Below, piece by piece: positions 36,300 through 48,332 of a stretch of 64,000 nucleotides of DNA (the first letter of the stretch is position 1; each line of letters opens with the position of its first letter). The notes below the pieces were generated by a model, which did no database searches, had not been told where the DNA came from, and saw only the letters and a program-made list of their open reading frames with translations. This DNA is from Siniperca chuatsi (lineage: Eukaryota; Chordata; Actinopteri; Centrarchiformes; Sinipercidae). The translations under genes were made by a program, and so were the position numbers. The stretch is from the NCBI RefSeq assembly GCF_020085105.1, contig NC_058046.1, forward strand, positions 26,044,675 through 26,108,674. The letters are read 5' to 3'.

Positions 36300-38530
36300 A
36301 CAAATACACATAGTTCCCTTATAGCTCTCCTTTCGCACAACTAGACTAGTGAGGCCATAACTATTTTACAGTTAGTTTTCTCAAGATACTGTATTTAGTT
36401 TGTGACATCTTTTGATGAAAATTAGATAAATGCGGTAACAAAGTAATTATTTTGAGATCAAGATATTGTACCACTTTTCCTAAGGAATAGGCGCCTTTAA
36501 AGGGGTTATAGGGCTTCACAAGGTTCAAGTTGTAACTTTATTAATGTCTAACTAATTTATTAATGCTTTTATCAGGAATAAGTCATTGTTGTGAAAAATC
36601 CCTTTAGCAGGTGTATGTCCTCATAAAGATGTAATGTCAAGGGTAATAAATAAATAACCTCTTATTCTCCACCTTTTTAATGGTTTGCTACAGATAAAGC
36701 ATTAATAGTTTAACATTACTAAAACTATTTGTAACTATTTATAAACTAAATAAATCATGGCTTATATGGCTTTCAGCCCTATCTGACAGTTAATGTCGGT
36801 CCTGCTGAAGTGCCCTTTAATAACACACTCGCTGCAGGAGAGCTGTTTCATAAGTGACCTTATGTAGTAAGCCGGGTAAAATCGAATATTTTCTTGATAA
36901 TGAGAAAACTAATTGAATCTGAAAATTAGCTTGTTTTGTTAAGATCTTAACTTTATTGCTTCTTCTCAATTAAATGACGATTTATCTTGAGGTCATAATA
37001 AACACGTATAGATGAATGAGATGTGAAATGTTGATGTCACCTCAATAATATTATGACATCACATAAATAATAATGTCATGATCATGGCAAACAAAGCTTG
37101 TTAATTTAAGCACAAAAAACGTTTTGTGATCACAGGAAAACATTGTTAATGCCTTGTGTTCTTACTCACTGTGGAGTATAGAACAAGTCAAAATCTCATC
37201 GTTTTGGTACATAGACAAACCAATCAGTAGATCAATAGTGGAACCTTCACTAATTGTTGTAATGCTTGATCCTGATCCAGGTCCAACCAATAAATGGTTC
37301 TTTGAGGACTTGACGGATCTCCAGAGGAAGCTGTTTTTAGGTGCCTCTAAGAAATCCGGAGTCCCGAGGAACTCTCAGACAGCTCGGGAAACTACTCGCC
37401 ACAACTAATCATAATCCACTTCTTTACCACCCAGTTGCGGAAAGTCAAAGACACAGAAAAGATAAAATCCAACTGAAGCCAGTAAAGATAGTTTGCCTGT
37501 TTTTTTTTTTTACACAGCATTTGTTTGTGACAGACTGATCATTGTTGCAGTGCTTAGACTCGTTAGACACAAGATAACTTATATTTATTTAAGGAGTCGT
37601 ATGTTCAACCTTCAGCAAACACTATGTACAGAAAGGAAATGTTCCTTCTCTTTCACCATAATGCATTTAGAAAAGACAAACATTTGGAATCTACAAATAT
37701 GAAACATCCAATGACGCTTCAAAATCCTGTTTTTGTTGTTTTTCTTTTTTACCAAGAGGAAAAATAGGAGGAACTGTGATGAAAGTATTCAGGAGCCCTG
37801 AACACATCTTAAAGATGCTGATTTGTGAGGACATTGTAGCTCTCAGCACTTTCAAGCTCAAATCATATTTGTTTGTTGCACACAGGAGCATAACTCCTCT
37901 AAAATACCAGTTTTCATTTACTTCATCTCAAGCAAAAAAAACATCAATAGATCTTTATATGTTTGATGGCCAGGATAATGTGTCAAACAGCAACTGCAAA
38001 GTCAACAAACATCACCTTTGCACTTAAACACTTTATCTACACTTGTGTCACGCTGCACAATTGGCAAGGTTTGCCACTTGCTACTTTGCAGCCAAGGCCA
38101 TGACGGATGTAATGGCAGCTTTAAAAAGTGTTTGTTGTGCTGGAAGTGGCGGGAGATCAAGCTGTACTGTCACAACGACCCCCAGCTGCCTGCATGATTT
38201 ATTCATTTTCATTTTGGTTTGCAGGTCACGTCCAAGCTGAAGAAAATATCCGTTTGGTTAAATTTCAGATTCTACTCTTCCAGACTTGGCTCAGCTGTAC
38301 TCAGGTTCAGCTGCAGTTTCAGCAGCTCACACTGACTACAACTTCTGTATGTTAACGTGATGAAGAAATCAAATAACTTTATTCGAATCCAGCTGCAGTC
38401 AGTCATTTTAGAGGGCACTCAGTCCTGGGTAATTACAGGTGATGATGCAGTCTCTCTCTTGCCCTCACATAAACGTTTACAAAGTAAAATGACTCATGCC
38501 CCCAGTTATGGTGGTCTATAACAGTGCTTT
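36300..38530. other. Non-coding apart from one possible exon
   Basis: AT-rich. One stretch at 37282-37408 is preceded by a GATCCAG acceptor and encodes GPTNKWFFEDLTDLQRKLFL and more before a stop at 37406-37408. It could be a last exon of the unrecognised gene but no donor was fixed. Nothing else was supported. Confidence 0.4.
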
Positions 38531-38539
38531 CATCTCAGA

Positions 38540-38633
38540 CCTGCAGAGAACAGAACAGCAGCCCATCACTGACCGACACGGGACTAAACCTTACTTTACA
38601 GAGCAGAGAGGAACACAAACAGGCACAACACAG
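38540..38633 (+). promoter_or_regulatory. kissr2: Likely 5' UTR exon of the kisspeptin receptor gene
   Basis: A GC-richer stretch ends in CAACACAG|GTAAGA at 38633. The next acceptor (TTTATTTGTGAAG) lies immediately before the ATG at 38981, so the leader could splice directly to the start codon. Confidence 0.4.
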
Positions 38634-38980
38634 GTAAGAAAAGCTTATTATAAAGGAAGAAACGTAATTTAATATGCTTAGATGTTCAATTTAACTATGT
38701 CTGATGTCACAATGTTTTAATAAGCCGTTAAAATGTTACAAATACTCTATTAACTTTCTGTAGACGGACTATCCAAATAAAGTGTAAACAAGTTTTTTGT
38801 TGCAAGTTAAAACATTTTTTAATTCTTTGATTCTTAATGCTTGTCATTTTTCATGTTTCATTTGCAATGTGTGAAACAGACATTTTCAGGATCAAAGACA
38901 GACACTGCAGTAACATTAGCTGAGATACTACCAAATTCAAATATGTGCCACAGAAATATTTCTGACTTTTATTTGTGAAG

Positions 38981-41900
38981 ATGGTGGAAACAGCAGCCAA
39001 TCACGGGCCAGACTGTGGGTCTGTGTGCAACAAGTCCGCAGCTCTGGAGGGCCAAGGGCCACCGGTGTTGGTCGACGCCTGGCTGGTCCCCACTTTCTTC
39101 GGCTTCATCATGCTGGTCGGCCTGGTCGGGAACTCGCTGGTCATCCATGTGGTCACCAAGCACCAGCAGATGAAGACCGTCACCAACTTTTACATAGGTA
39201 ACATTTGAATAAGACCAACTCTTTTTTTGGTATCCTTTCAGTGTGTTCAATGAAAGAAATGTGTTTCTGAAATTGCACAGCTTGATAATGTAGAAAGTGA
39301 AAAAAGGAAATTCCTAAACGAAATTAGATTTTTCCAAAGTAAAAAGAGAAAACATAGATGAGGGGACTCTTTCTGCAGAGAGATGTAATAAATCAATTTA
39401 AAGGTGCCCTTTGGAGTTTTCTTGTAAACAAACAAAAGTTATGTTTACATTCAGTGTTACTCACCAAAATGCATTTGCAAAGCCAATTTTTATTTTATTT
39501 TTAATTGTTTACAATTCTGGATTAAGGATGACGTCATTATGGGAGTTATGGTTAGGGTTAGCATCACCTGTCAGATTGAGGAGGACTTTGTAGTGCTCCA
39601 GACTCACAGAATGACACTCCGACAGGTGAGTACAAACTCACTGATGGCTGTCACTTTCTCTCCAGAGAAAGCAACATATCGTCGCGTGTGCGCTAGGCAG
39701 TGCAGTGTGTGCAGGCTTTAATATGTGTGTTTGTGGCTGTAGCTGCTGTCATCAGTTTACATTGTCTTACAATTGCAGTGGATGAGTGAGAACACAGGTT
39801 AGTTGGTGAGGTCAGAAACCTCAGCACCTACCAATGTTATTGGTATTGATACAGTTATTTATGGTCTTTTTGCCCCTTTGAATGCATTTCACCTCGACAT
39901 TTCTTGAATTACATTTCTGTGTTTAGGAATCACTGTTCTTGTTCTCTTCCAGTAAACCTGGCTACGACTGATATCTTGTTTCTGGTCTGCTGCGTGCCCT
40001 TCACAGCCACACTGTACCCACTGCCCAGCTGGATCTTTGGAGAGTTTATGTGCCGACTGGTGAACTACCTTCAGCAAGTGAGATACACACATATAAACAC
40101 ATAAACAAACAGGCCTGGAATTGCTGGAAAAAATCACACTGGTAATACCATTAAAAATGGCACTGTAACCACGCCATCACAGTCACTACTAAGCCAGTAA
40201 TGGTTACGGTATCATGGTACTCAGCGGCGGGCTCTGGCTGTCTGAGGGGCAGGGGCGAAAATAATCAAAAGGGCACCGGCTACATGTGGTGCATGTTCTA
40301 GCATGTAGGGCAGCCTATATGGCACTGCCTCACGTTTTCTCCATTTTAAGGGCAACCTAAAGGGAACTTCATCACATTTTCTCCACTGGAAGGGCACCCT
40401 AGAGAACACTTCATCCGTTTACATGCACACTGGGCCACCGTAGAGGGCAGTTTATCATGTTTTATCTATCATAGAGGCATCGAAGAGGGCACTTTTGCTG
40501 CGTTTTTCTGAACATCGGGGCACCAGAGAGGGAGTGATTGCCACCCTGCCCCACCCCTGAGTTCACCAGTGATGGTACTAGTAATATCATGGCATAGTGA
40601 CCAAAATACCACGCTATAGTATTGCAATAATAATAATTAAAAAAAAGTCCCATGAGACATTGTAGCATTTCAACATTATACTATGTGCTATTAGATGAAC
40701 AGCTACCCAAATAATGTAAAAAACCGACACTAAACTTCAGAAGTAAATATGATTTATTAAATTTAGTTCTTACACAAAAATTGAAACAACCAGTTGAATC
40801 AGACCACATGGGAGTATCAGACAGGGAGTATGGGAGTATCCAACTCTACACTGATTGGTCCAGTCTGAGAGTACCAACCCAATTGGTCCTTGTGTAATAA
40901 CCTGTCTACAATCTAATAATAAATGTTGAGTGAATGATGTAACGTGGTTGCGTATAATATAATAACAATGTTTTATGTGTGTAATTCCTGTAGCACATGC
41001 AGTTGAAATGTTTATTAAATAAATTATCCATGAAACTCTTAAAAAACACTTATTCAACAATACACAGTATGCAAGCAACTGTGTTCTTCATTGAAATATT
41101 TGCCACCATTATACACAAAATGTTTCTGCATCAGTTTCTGCAAATCACAAAACATAAAACTGACTTGAAAATGTACCAGAGGAAAAAAGTACAAAGTGTC
41201 AAACAGAAACAAACCTACCTTGTGTGCATGTGTTCCAGGTGACTGCTCAGGCAACATGTATCACTCTGTCAGCTATGAGTGTGGACCGCTGCTACGTGAC
41301 CGTCTATCCTCTGCAGTCACTGCGACACCGAACCCCACGCATGGCTCTGGCCATTTCTGTGTCTATTTGGATAGGTATCACACAAATACACCGCGCACAC
41401 ACATTCACAACCTTATACACACATTGGCAGTGAGACAGTGGTAACAACGTATTGCTTCTGTTGACCTTTCAATAACCCTCCCTTTCATGTTAATTATTTA
41501 ATGCATTAAAGAAGCATGAAGTCAGAAAACCTGAAGCAGCTTCTTTTTGCAGATTTTGCTGATGTGATTAAAAACCATAAAACAATTAACCAAATCAGAT
41601 CAAATTAGCCATTCTTTCTGCAATTTACTGGGATTATTATTTCTTTTAAGAAATAATCCAACAGAACATCATCTACATGTTATTTTATTTAAAAAAAACA
41701 AAAAACATTTTGGATTAGTTATAGCCCAGATTTCTCCTTTTGCTTTTTTTTTTTTGTGTGGCTTTTTCGGCTTTTCCGGCCTTACTGTTATGTAGAAACT
41801 GTAAGAAACTGTACATTTCTGAAAGGACGTTTTGAAGCTTTGAATTTGGGTTTAATCCTTGTCACCATCTTGTCAGTTGTCTGGAGTCGCATGATTCAAA

Positions 41901-44457
41901 TTTTGGCAACAAGACAGATCATGGATGTAGCTCAGGCATGCAAGCAGCAACCACCGTAGCTCAGTGTGATAGAGATACCTGCCAATGACAGAAACATGCC
42001 TTCATACTTACTCCTGTTTAAGCTTCTTAATGGAACAATACTTTTTAAAATCACCACCAAATCACACATTAGAAGAAGTGAAAATAGATATTGATACTGA
42101 CATAGTAACTCTAGATAGCGGTTGCTGTCCACACGGTCTGTTTTTTGGTTTGGAGCCATCTATCTAGTGGCAATAAGTGAAACTTATTATGAACATCATG
42201 CTCTGAGTCACACAGTCGTGTCCTCTGTCCTCTCCAGGCTCCTTGCTTCTGTCAATCCCTATAGCTGTGTACCAGCGTCTGGAGGCAGGATACTGGTTTG
42301 GTCCACAGACGTACTGCAGTGAGGTCTTCCCCTCGGCTCGCCTCCAGAGAGCCTTCATCATCTACAGCTTCCTGGCCGTCTACCTGCTGCCCCTGCTCAC
42401 CATCACCGCCTGTTACACCTTCATGCTCAAGCGCATGGGGCAACCCAGCGTGAATCCCATTGAAAGTAGCTACCAAGTAAGAGAAAGATATGGACTTGCA
42501 AAACTTATTTTCACTTATTAAATCCACAGACAGAATATGTTTCTGATAATTACAAAGACATCACAAAGCCTCCCTAACTCCAGCTTCAGGCTCAGGCAGA
42601 GCGAGCAGCAGTGCGGGCGCGAGTCTCCCGGATGGTGGTGGTGATGGTGGCCCTATTCCTCATCTGCTGGGGCCCCATCCAAGTCTGCATCCTCCTGCAA
42701 GCTTTTGGCCTCCGCAGTTACGTTCTATACAAGGTGACTTACTGTCCATGATGTTTGATTTAATGAGCCTCACTGTCCTGCAGGTAGGGAGGCAGTAAGG
42801 GTGTAACTGAATGCGAATGCATGATTTGGATATGCACAAATAATCTGTAGTAAGTAATATTTGACTCCTGCCGCCACACTTCCCGGACCTGTCACCTGAT
42901 TGACACAATTTACCACAAACAACACTGCTTCTTGTCAGAGTCACAACTCTTATTAACTTCAGATCCTGCCTCATAATCATCAGATTTAGACGTAAGAGTA
43001 ATCCAGGTGATTGTTGTCTTGTTTCTACGTTACACTGCGAACAGGAACTGCTAGTAGTCAGTGCAGCTTGACTTTTCATGTTGCAGATGTGCCAGAATGT
43101 AAATAGGCTAGAGGCTGAGAACACAAAGGAGTACTGAGGTTTGAATTCAATATTCAGACATTCAGCGATACTCCTCAATAACTTTTCATCACTTTTCACC
43201 ACTGGATATGGAAGCCTATAGGGGACTATATTAAAATGATAATGTAAACTTGAAAATGAATATTTGATATATATTCAAATGTTAAATAAAATTTAAAAAT
43301 GATGCAATATAGACAATGTAGCCTAATTTTCCTTTTGTGCAAGCAATATTTAAGTCACAATTAAAATGAAAATGCAATTTTATAACAATTTGAAAATGAA
43401 AACCACAATGACATTTCATTTTCAAAGACTTAACCTGCTGTACAGTGGACAATATTCAAATGCAATAAGCGAAACAACGCCCCCATTCTATTGCATTTAC
43501 TTTTACATGTCACCAGCTCTTTTGGTGTCAAAATAAAAATGAAAAGTCTACATTATCATTTTAATATAGTCCCCTATAGGCTTCCATAAGATTAATTGTG
43601 CTTTGAGGAATAAAGATTGACTGATGTTCCACAGATTATTTTTACCTCATGATCCAATATTGAAGCCTGACACTGTGCACAACTTGACAGAGGATGGACA
43701 CAGAGGGAGATGAAGTTAGGGGCCGTCTCAAAAGTGCCCGCTAACTTTTAAGAATAAACATTCAAAACTAAATTCATTTTCATCTGGATCTCCTCCCACT
43801 GCATGCACAATCTCCTTTTCTTTATGCAATAGGGCTCCATGAGCTACTGTATTATGGCCTGTTTTTTGTCAATAGCTTTTTAATTTTTTTAATATAGACA
43901 CTTCAGACTGGCTTCTTCAACATGGCAACAGCGGCCGAGGCTTGTGGGTGTTGTAGTATTTTGAGCCGTCTGCCATGCCAATATGATGGACAAAACATGA
44001 TTTCTCATAAACGAAAACATTTGAACAAATTGACATACCCCGGGAGACTTTTTAAATATTCTTTGAGATGAGGTGTGGATCTACAGTCTCAGTTTAGCTC
44101 TTCCAGGGAGTGACAGTGACTGACAGGACTGTTGCTGACAGAAATTGATGCTCTTGCTTCTAAAACTGTGACACGGATCGATGCCTTTCATTTAAGTCTG
44201 TCTTCATTTTGCATCCACAGCTGAAGATTTGGGGTCACTGCATGTCTTACTCCAACTCCTCCGTCAACCCGCTGGTTTACGCCTTCATGGGCAACAACTT
44301 CAGAAAGGCCTTCAAGCATGCCTTTCCTGCCATATTTTTGTGGCGCACGAGGGGGAGAGTCAGGGTGGGAAACATGGACGCAGAGGAAGGGGGAGAGATG
44401 GTTCGCCAGGCACCCAAAGCAGAAGCAGAGATGCGCTTTCTTTCATCTGAGTCCTAA
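38981..44457 (+). CDS. kissr2: Kisspeptin receptor (GPR54 family, teleost type 2), 6 coding exons
   Basis: Rhodopsin-class Gq-coupled receptor for kisspeptin, which controls GnRH neurons and other brain targets. Exons: 38981-39197, 39953-40077, 41239-41374, 42238-42476, 42584-42733, 44221-44457; 367 aa. Seven hydrophobic segments fit a GPCR. Key positions: N-glycosylation site N17-K-S; TM1 GN (N51); C106 and C186 for the extracellular disulfide; D130-R131-C132 in place of DRY; CWGP in TM6; N305-P-x-x-Y309 in TM7. The DRC triplet is odd for class A but the human receptor has DRW at the same place. Exon 5 has two acceptors 6 nt apart (42584 or 42590); the upstream one gives [10 protein letters not shown], closer to the teleost sequences I recall. 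Position between isca1 and psat1, and similarity in the loops, favour kissr2 over kissr1; mammals lost this paralogue. Confidence 0.9.
39400..39722. repeat. Interspersed repeat in kissr2 intron 1
   Basis: Begins TTAAAGGTGCCCTTTGGAGT and ends GTGTGTGCAGGCTTTAA; the outer ends are loosely inverted. The TGGAGTTTTCTTGTAAAC phrase is common in teleost introns. Family name uncertain. Confidence 0.45.
40240..40560. repeat. Degenerate minisatellite, about 42-bp unit
   Basis: Six or seven consecutive diverged units of the form GGGCACC-TAGAGGGCAC-TTCATCACGTTTTCTCC, each about 40-44 bp, in kissr2 intron 2. Phase is shown by recurring GGGCACC/GGGCAAC and GTTTTCTCC. Confidence 0.6.
43209..43586. mobile_element. 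378-bp MITE with long terminal inverted repeats
   Basis: Left TGGAAGCCTATAGGGGACTA (continuing about 43 bp) is matched by TAGTCCCCTATAGGCTTCCA at the right end with very few mismatches. TA flanks both ends (43207-43208 and 43587-43588), fitting a Tc1/mariner-type target. The interior is AT-rich and lacks a transposase. It sits in the last intron of kissr2. The nearly identical ends suggest a fairly recent insertion. Confidence 0.8.
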
Positions 44458-44559
44458 AGGCCATGCTGGGCATTCGGACACTGTGCACTCATTGTTTATT
44501 TAGAGTTTGTTCTGGAGATGAGAGCAGTCTGCTCACCCTGGTGTATGTGTGCATGGTTT

Positions 44560-44560
<1 letters not shown>

Positions 44561-44640
<80 letters not shown>
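44561..44640. repeat. CA microsatellite
   Basis: About 39 uninterrupted CA units in the presumed 3' flank or UTR of kissr2. It follows a GTTTAA phrase, as does the second CA run at 44711-44747, suggesting local duplication. Confidence 0.97.
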
Positions 44641-44642
<2 letters not shown>

Positions 44643-44709
44643 AAGACCATCCTGGCACAATCTGGGCTCAAAATAGAAAGTACTAAGAACACCAGTAACT
44701 GACAGGTTT

Positions 44710-44710
<1 letters not shown>

Positions 44711-44747
<37 letters not shown>
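44711..44747. repeat. CA microsatellite
   Basis: Second CA run, also preceded by GTTTAA. Confidence 0.95.
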
Positions 44748-44749
<2 letters not shown>

Positions 44750-45213
44750 GAGCAATGGCTGCCATGTGAGCTGTCAGGTGCCTCTCGTGACGTTCCCAAG
44801 CTGCTGAAATACAATTATCTTTGTCACATTTTTCTAGCTTAACTGCACTGATGCAATCAGTTTACTGGATGTCAAAATGTTTGAGCTCCTGGTTTTATCT
44901 TCTTCACAATTTCTCAAGGAGGAGAGGAAAATTGTATAGGACAACAATTGCACTGTTAGTGACTGCATCCTTTGTGGACAGCAGCCTTGTTGAATATAAT
45001 TATGTAAAAGTGTTACAGTAAGAATATGGGAAGAATAAGTTAAACACTTATTTGGTTTGAGTATCAGCAGGTTGTTCTGCACTGTATGGTTTATTCTGGG
45101 ACCGTTAGTGAGCTTTATCTTTGAACTGCATGGTTACAGATAGCTAGTAACAGAATTCAACAAATTCAGCATCCTTTGTGAACAGCCAGCTTGGAAAGGT
45201 GTTGAAAGGTGCA

Positions 45214-45240
45214 TGCACACACACACACACACACACACAC
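45214..45240. repeat. CA microsatellite
   Basis: Short CA run just before the hAT element at 45286. Confidence 0.9.
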
Positions 45241-45285
45241 ATCTTTTAATGTTTCTTGCAAATGTTCCTAATTCAGTTATTTAGG

Positions 45286-46174
45286 CAGTGGTGAAATGTA
45301 ACCAATGTACATTTACTCAAATTTGAGGTACTTGTACTTTTCTTTTTATTATCTTTTTGTGCCACTTTATACTTCTACTTCACTACAATTCAGAGGGAAA
45401 TATTGCACTTTTTACTCCGCTACATTTATTTGACAACTATAGTTACTAGTTATTTTACAAATTAAGATTTTACATACAAAACGTATGAAGAGTTTACGAA
45501 ATATGATGATTAGTTCTGGATTGAACTACCCAGCAGTATATACAATTAGAACTGAAATGAATAGATTAATTGATGAGTCAATTGACAGAAATTTTTAATT
45601 ATTTATTAAGTCCATTTTCATGTAAAAATGCCAAACATTTCATGGTTCCAGCATCTCACATTTGATGATTTTTTTTAAATAATAATATTAATCAAGTGGT
45701 GTGAAGGTGTCACTTAGGGCTCTGGCTAATTGTGATGACGGGCCTTTTCTATTATTAATATTTCTATTTTCTGTAGTTTTACAAACCAAACAATTTATTG
45801 ATTTATCAAAAAAATCATCAGCAGATCAATCCATAATGAAAATAATCATTAGTTGCAGACTTAAATAAAAAGTAAAAAATTAGCTCCATCTCAACCAACT
45901 TTAACAGTAAAATGCTACTTACACATTAATGCATTAGTAATAATAATCTAATGATATATATGAATATATAATAGTATAACAGTCACAGGGGCCATTTTTC
46001 TGCATTGCATACTTTTAATTTTGATACTTTAAGTACATTTTCCTGATTATACTTACATACTTTTACTTAAGAAACATTTTCAATGCAGGACTTTTACTTG
46101 TGATGGAGTATTTTTACAGTGTGGTATTAATACTTTAACTGAAGTAAAGGATCGAAATAATTCCTCCACCAGTG
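45286..46174. mobile_element. hAT-type non-autonomous element with 8-bp target duplication
   Basis: Starts CAGTGGTGAAATGTAACC and ends TTCCTCCACCAGTG, flanked by a perfect 8-bp repeat TATTTAGG (45278-45285 and 46175-46182). Inside are the repeated GTACTT/AAGTA words (for example TTTTTACTCCGCTACATTTA) of a very abundant teleost family. No transposase. A second element is nested inside (about 45547-45862). Confidence 0.85.
45547..45862. mobile_element. Nested hAT-type element
   Basis: Diverged copy of the family seen at 14549-14758: begins AGAACTGAAATGAATAGATT and ends ATCATTAGTTGCAG. It interrupts the larger element at 45286-46174, so it inserted later. Confidence 0.6.
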
Positions 46175-46315
46175 TATTTAGGCTCATGCTGTGCTGGTCT
46201 GTCCTCCTGTGCATGTTGGGAAAAACATGCTCAACGGTGGGATGCAGCCCATTTGCTTCTAAAGCCTAAATCATGATTCTTTGTCTGCGAGTCTACACAC
46301 TTATGCAGGTAATCC

Positions 46316-46440
46316 GTACTATCAGAATCGGGTTTATTGCCAGGTAGGTATTCACATACAAGGAATTTGTTTTGGTATTTTAGTGCATAACAAAAAAACA
46401 TAGTAAGAGAAAATATAAAAGCTAAAAAACAAGTACTGCA
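46316..46440. repeat. Common fish interspersed repeat fragment
   Basis: ATCAGAATCGGGTTTATTGC then CACATACAAGGAATTTG, a phrase found in many teleost intergenic regions. Confidence 0.45.
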
Positions 46441-46489
46441 TGTCAGTTTTGAGCAAGTATGAACATTGGAATGATTATAGCAACAAAAA

Positions 46490-46665
46490 AATGTTTCACT
46501 GTACCTATAGACACCTGACTATTGTTTTAAGACTTGGGGGGGCACCCTAATAGTTGAATCCAGCTGTTATGACCTGTGTAGCATGTGTTTATGGTGGCCT
46601 CTTATGTAACCTATGTTACAGTCTCTGTTTCAAATGTGGCCTACACTGCGATTAACAAAACTCTC
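46490..46665. repeat. Direct repeat, copy 1
   Basis: Shares a perfect 36-bp core (46557-46592, beginning AATCCAGCTGTTATGACC) with 48270-48305, plus a weaker GTACCTATAGACA match before it and an AACAAAACTCT match after it. Confidence 0.6.
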
Positions 46666-48164
46666 ATTGCAGGTGGCACTTGTATGTACTTAATAGTTAC
46701 ATGTTTTATTTTAGATGTCAGCCCGGCTACTTGCACGTAGAATTAAACATTGTCATAAAAATAAATCAGAAAATAAATGATATTAAGAATGTGTATGTTT
46801 TCACTTTTTGTTGTTTTGTTAACTTTAGTGTTGGCTGCAGGCTTGTCACAGTTTGTCTGGATTTCATGTCCTCTCAGTGTTTGTTAGATGCACAGGCACA
46901 GATAGGCACATCGTGATTTTCCTCAAATAGGCTACATGAGATGAGATGATGGATTTATTGGTGACTGAATACATGTGATATTGTGAAAGAACAGCCAAAG
47001 GTTATTGCTACCGTATATTACCTAAATTACTTGTAAGAGGGAGACCATAAACAAGCAGACTCATGTACACAATAGCCTATAGTTTTCCTTGGCTGGTGCA
47101 TCTGCTGCAGAGTTTCATCAATTCACTTACGTTGATTTTTTTGTCTGTAAGGTTATTTTAATTGGCCTACAGTGACAGAAGGGTTGCAGTTTATTTATTA
47201 TTTAACAGTCTTTCATGATACTACATTGTTAACTGTGATATTGATAAATGAAAAGCTGTGTTGCACTGAAGTTGTCTGTGCGTGTCTGGCGCATGCACAT
47301 ATCTCTGTGATGTGAAGCCGACATTAACCAATGATAGCCGTTTACCAAACAGACATGTGACACTAGTCAATGGAAAGTCCAGCTGAGAATTTGGGTCCTT
47401 GTGCTGCCTTCATGTGATGCCTAAAATATTTGTATTTCCACAGAGAGCACATGAAGAATAAACACGATGCAAAATGCGACAACTCAATACAAGCCTGAAT
47501 TATGGTTAAAGCGAGCAGCTGCCTCGGGGTCCCAGACCCCCATAGACCCCAAAAGTCCCACTGCATTGAACTGTATCTAGAGAATTTACACCACAGTAGC
47601 CTACAATATCAAATACGGGTTCCCTGTCTTGCAGAGGGGCCCTGTGTTAAAATGTAGTTTTGAGACTTGTGTTCACATGGTGCATATTCCTAAAGTTGTG
47701 ATTAATGAAATTATCACTAAGTAACTGACATACAGCAAACATGGAGCCAAGGAGTGTTACTCCAGCACGGGAATAGGCTACTGGTTGGTAAGAGATCCCT
47801 TCATAATGTGCTAAGTGGAAGTTATGGGGGACAATATCCACAATATTTCAAAGTTTATCTGAAGTTAATATGGGGCTTCAGCAGTCAGTTAGACAAATCA
47901 TGTGGGTGTCCTTACAGTCTTTTTACAGTTTTTAGTTTTTGCTTGCTGCAATCATCCCTGCTGTTCATACTGACTGTTAAAATGTCCCTCTTTGTGTTGC
48001 TATCCTTCCACTGCAGGGAAACACTGTAGCCTCACATTAACTTCGGATAAACTTTGAAATGTATTTTTGCACAGAACAAGGACTGCAGATCGTGTGCCGC
48101 ATCACTTACATTAAAAGCATGTTGGAAAGGGATCTTTTAATGTCCAGTGTGAACAGGAGGAATG

Positions 48165-48332
48165 CAAGAAAAAACACTTTCATCGTACCTATGGACATCT
48201 GACAAATGTTGACTTGAAAAATTGTGAAGCCCCAACTGCAATTTCTGCCCTGGGGCACACACATAGGTTAATCCAGCTGTTATGACCTGTGTAGCATGTG
48301 TTTATAGTGACCCACTGGGTGTTAACAAAACT
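48165..48332. repeat. Direct repeat, copy 2
   Basis: Second copy of the repeat at 46490-46665, same orientation, core offset 1713 bp. The 1.7 kb between them holds no recognised gene. Confidence 0.6.

Noticed and set aside
42660-43202. 180-codon minus-strand open frame
   Set aside because: Overlaps kissr2 exon 5 antisense and intron sequence up to the MITE edge; no recognisable domain.
44496-44765. 89-codon frame of alternating valine and cysteine
   Set aside because: Translated CA/TG microsatellite.
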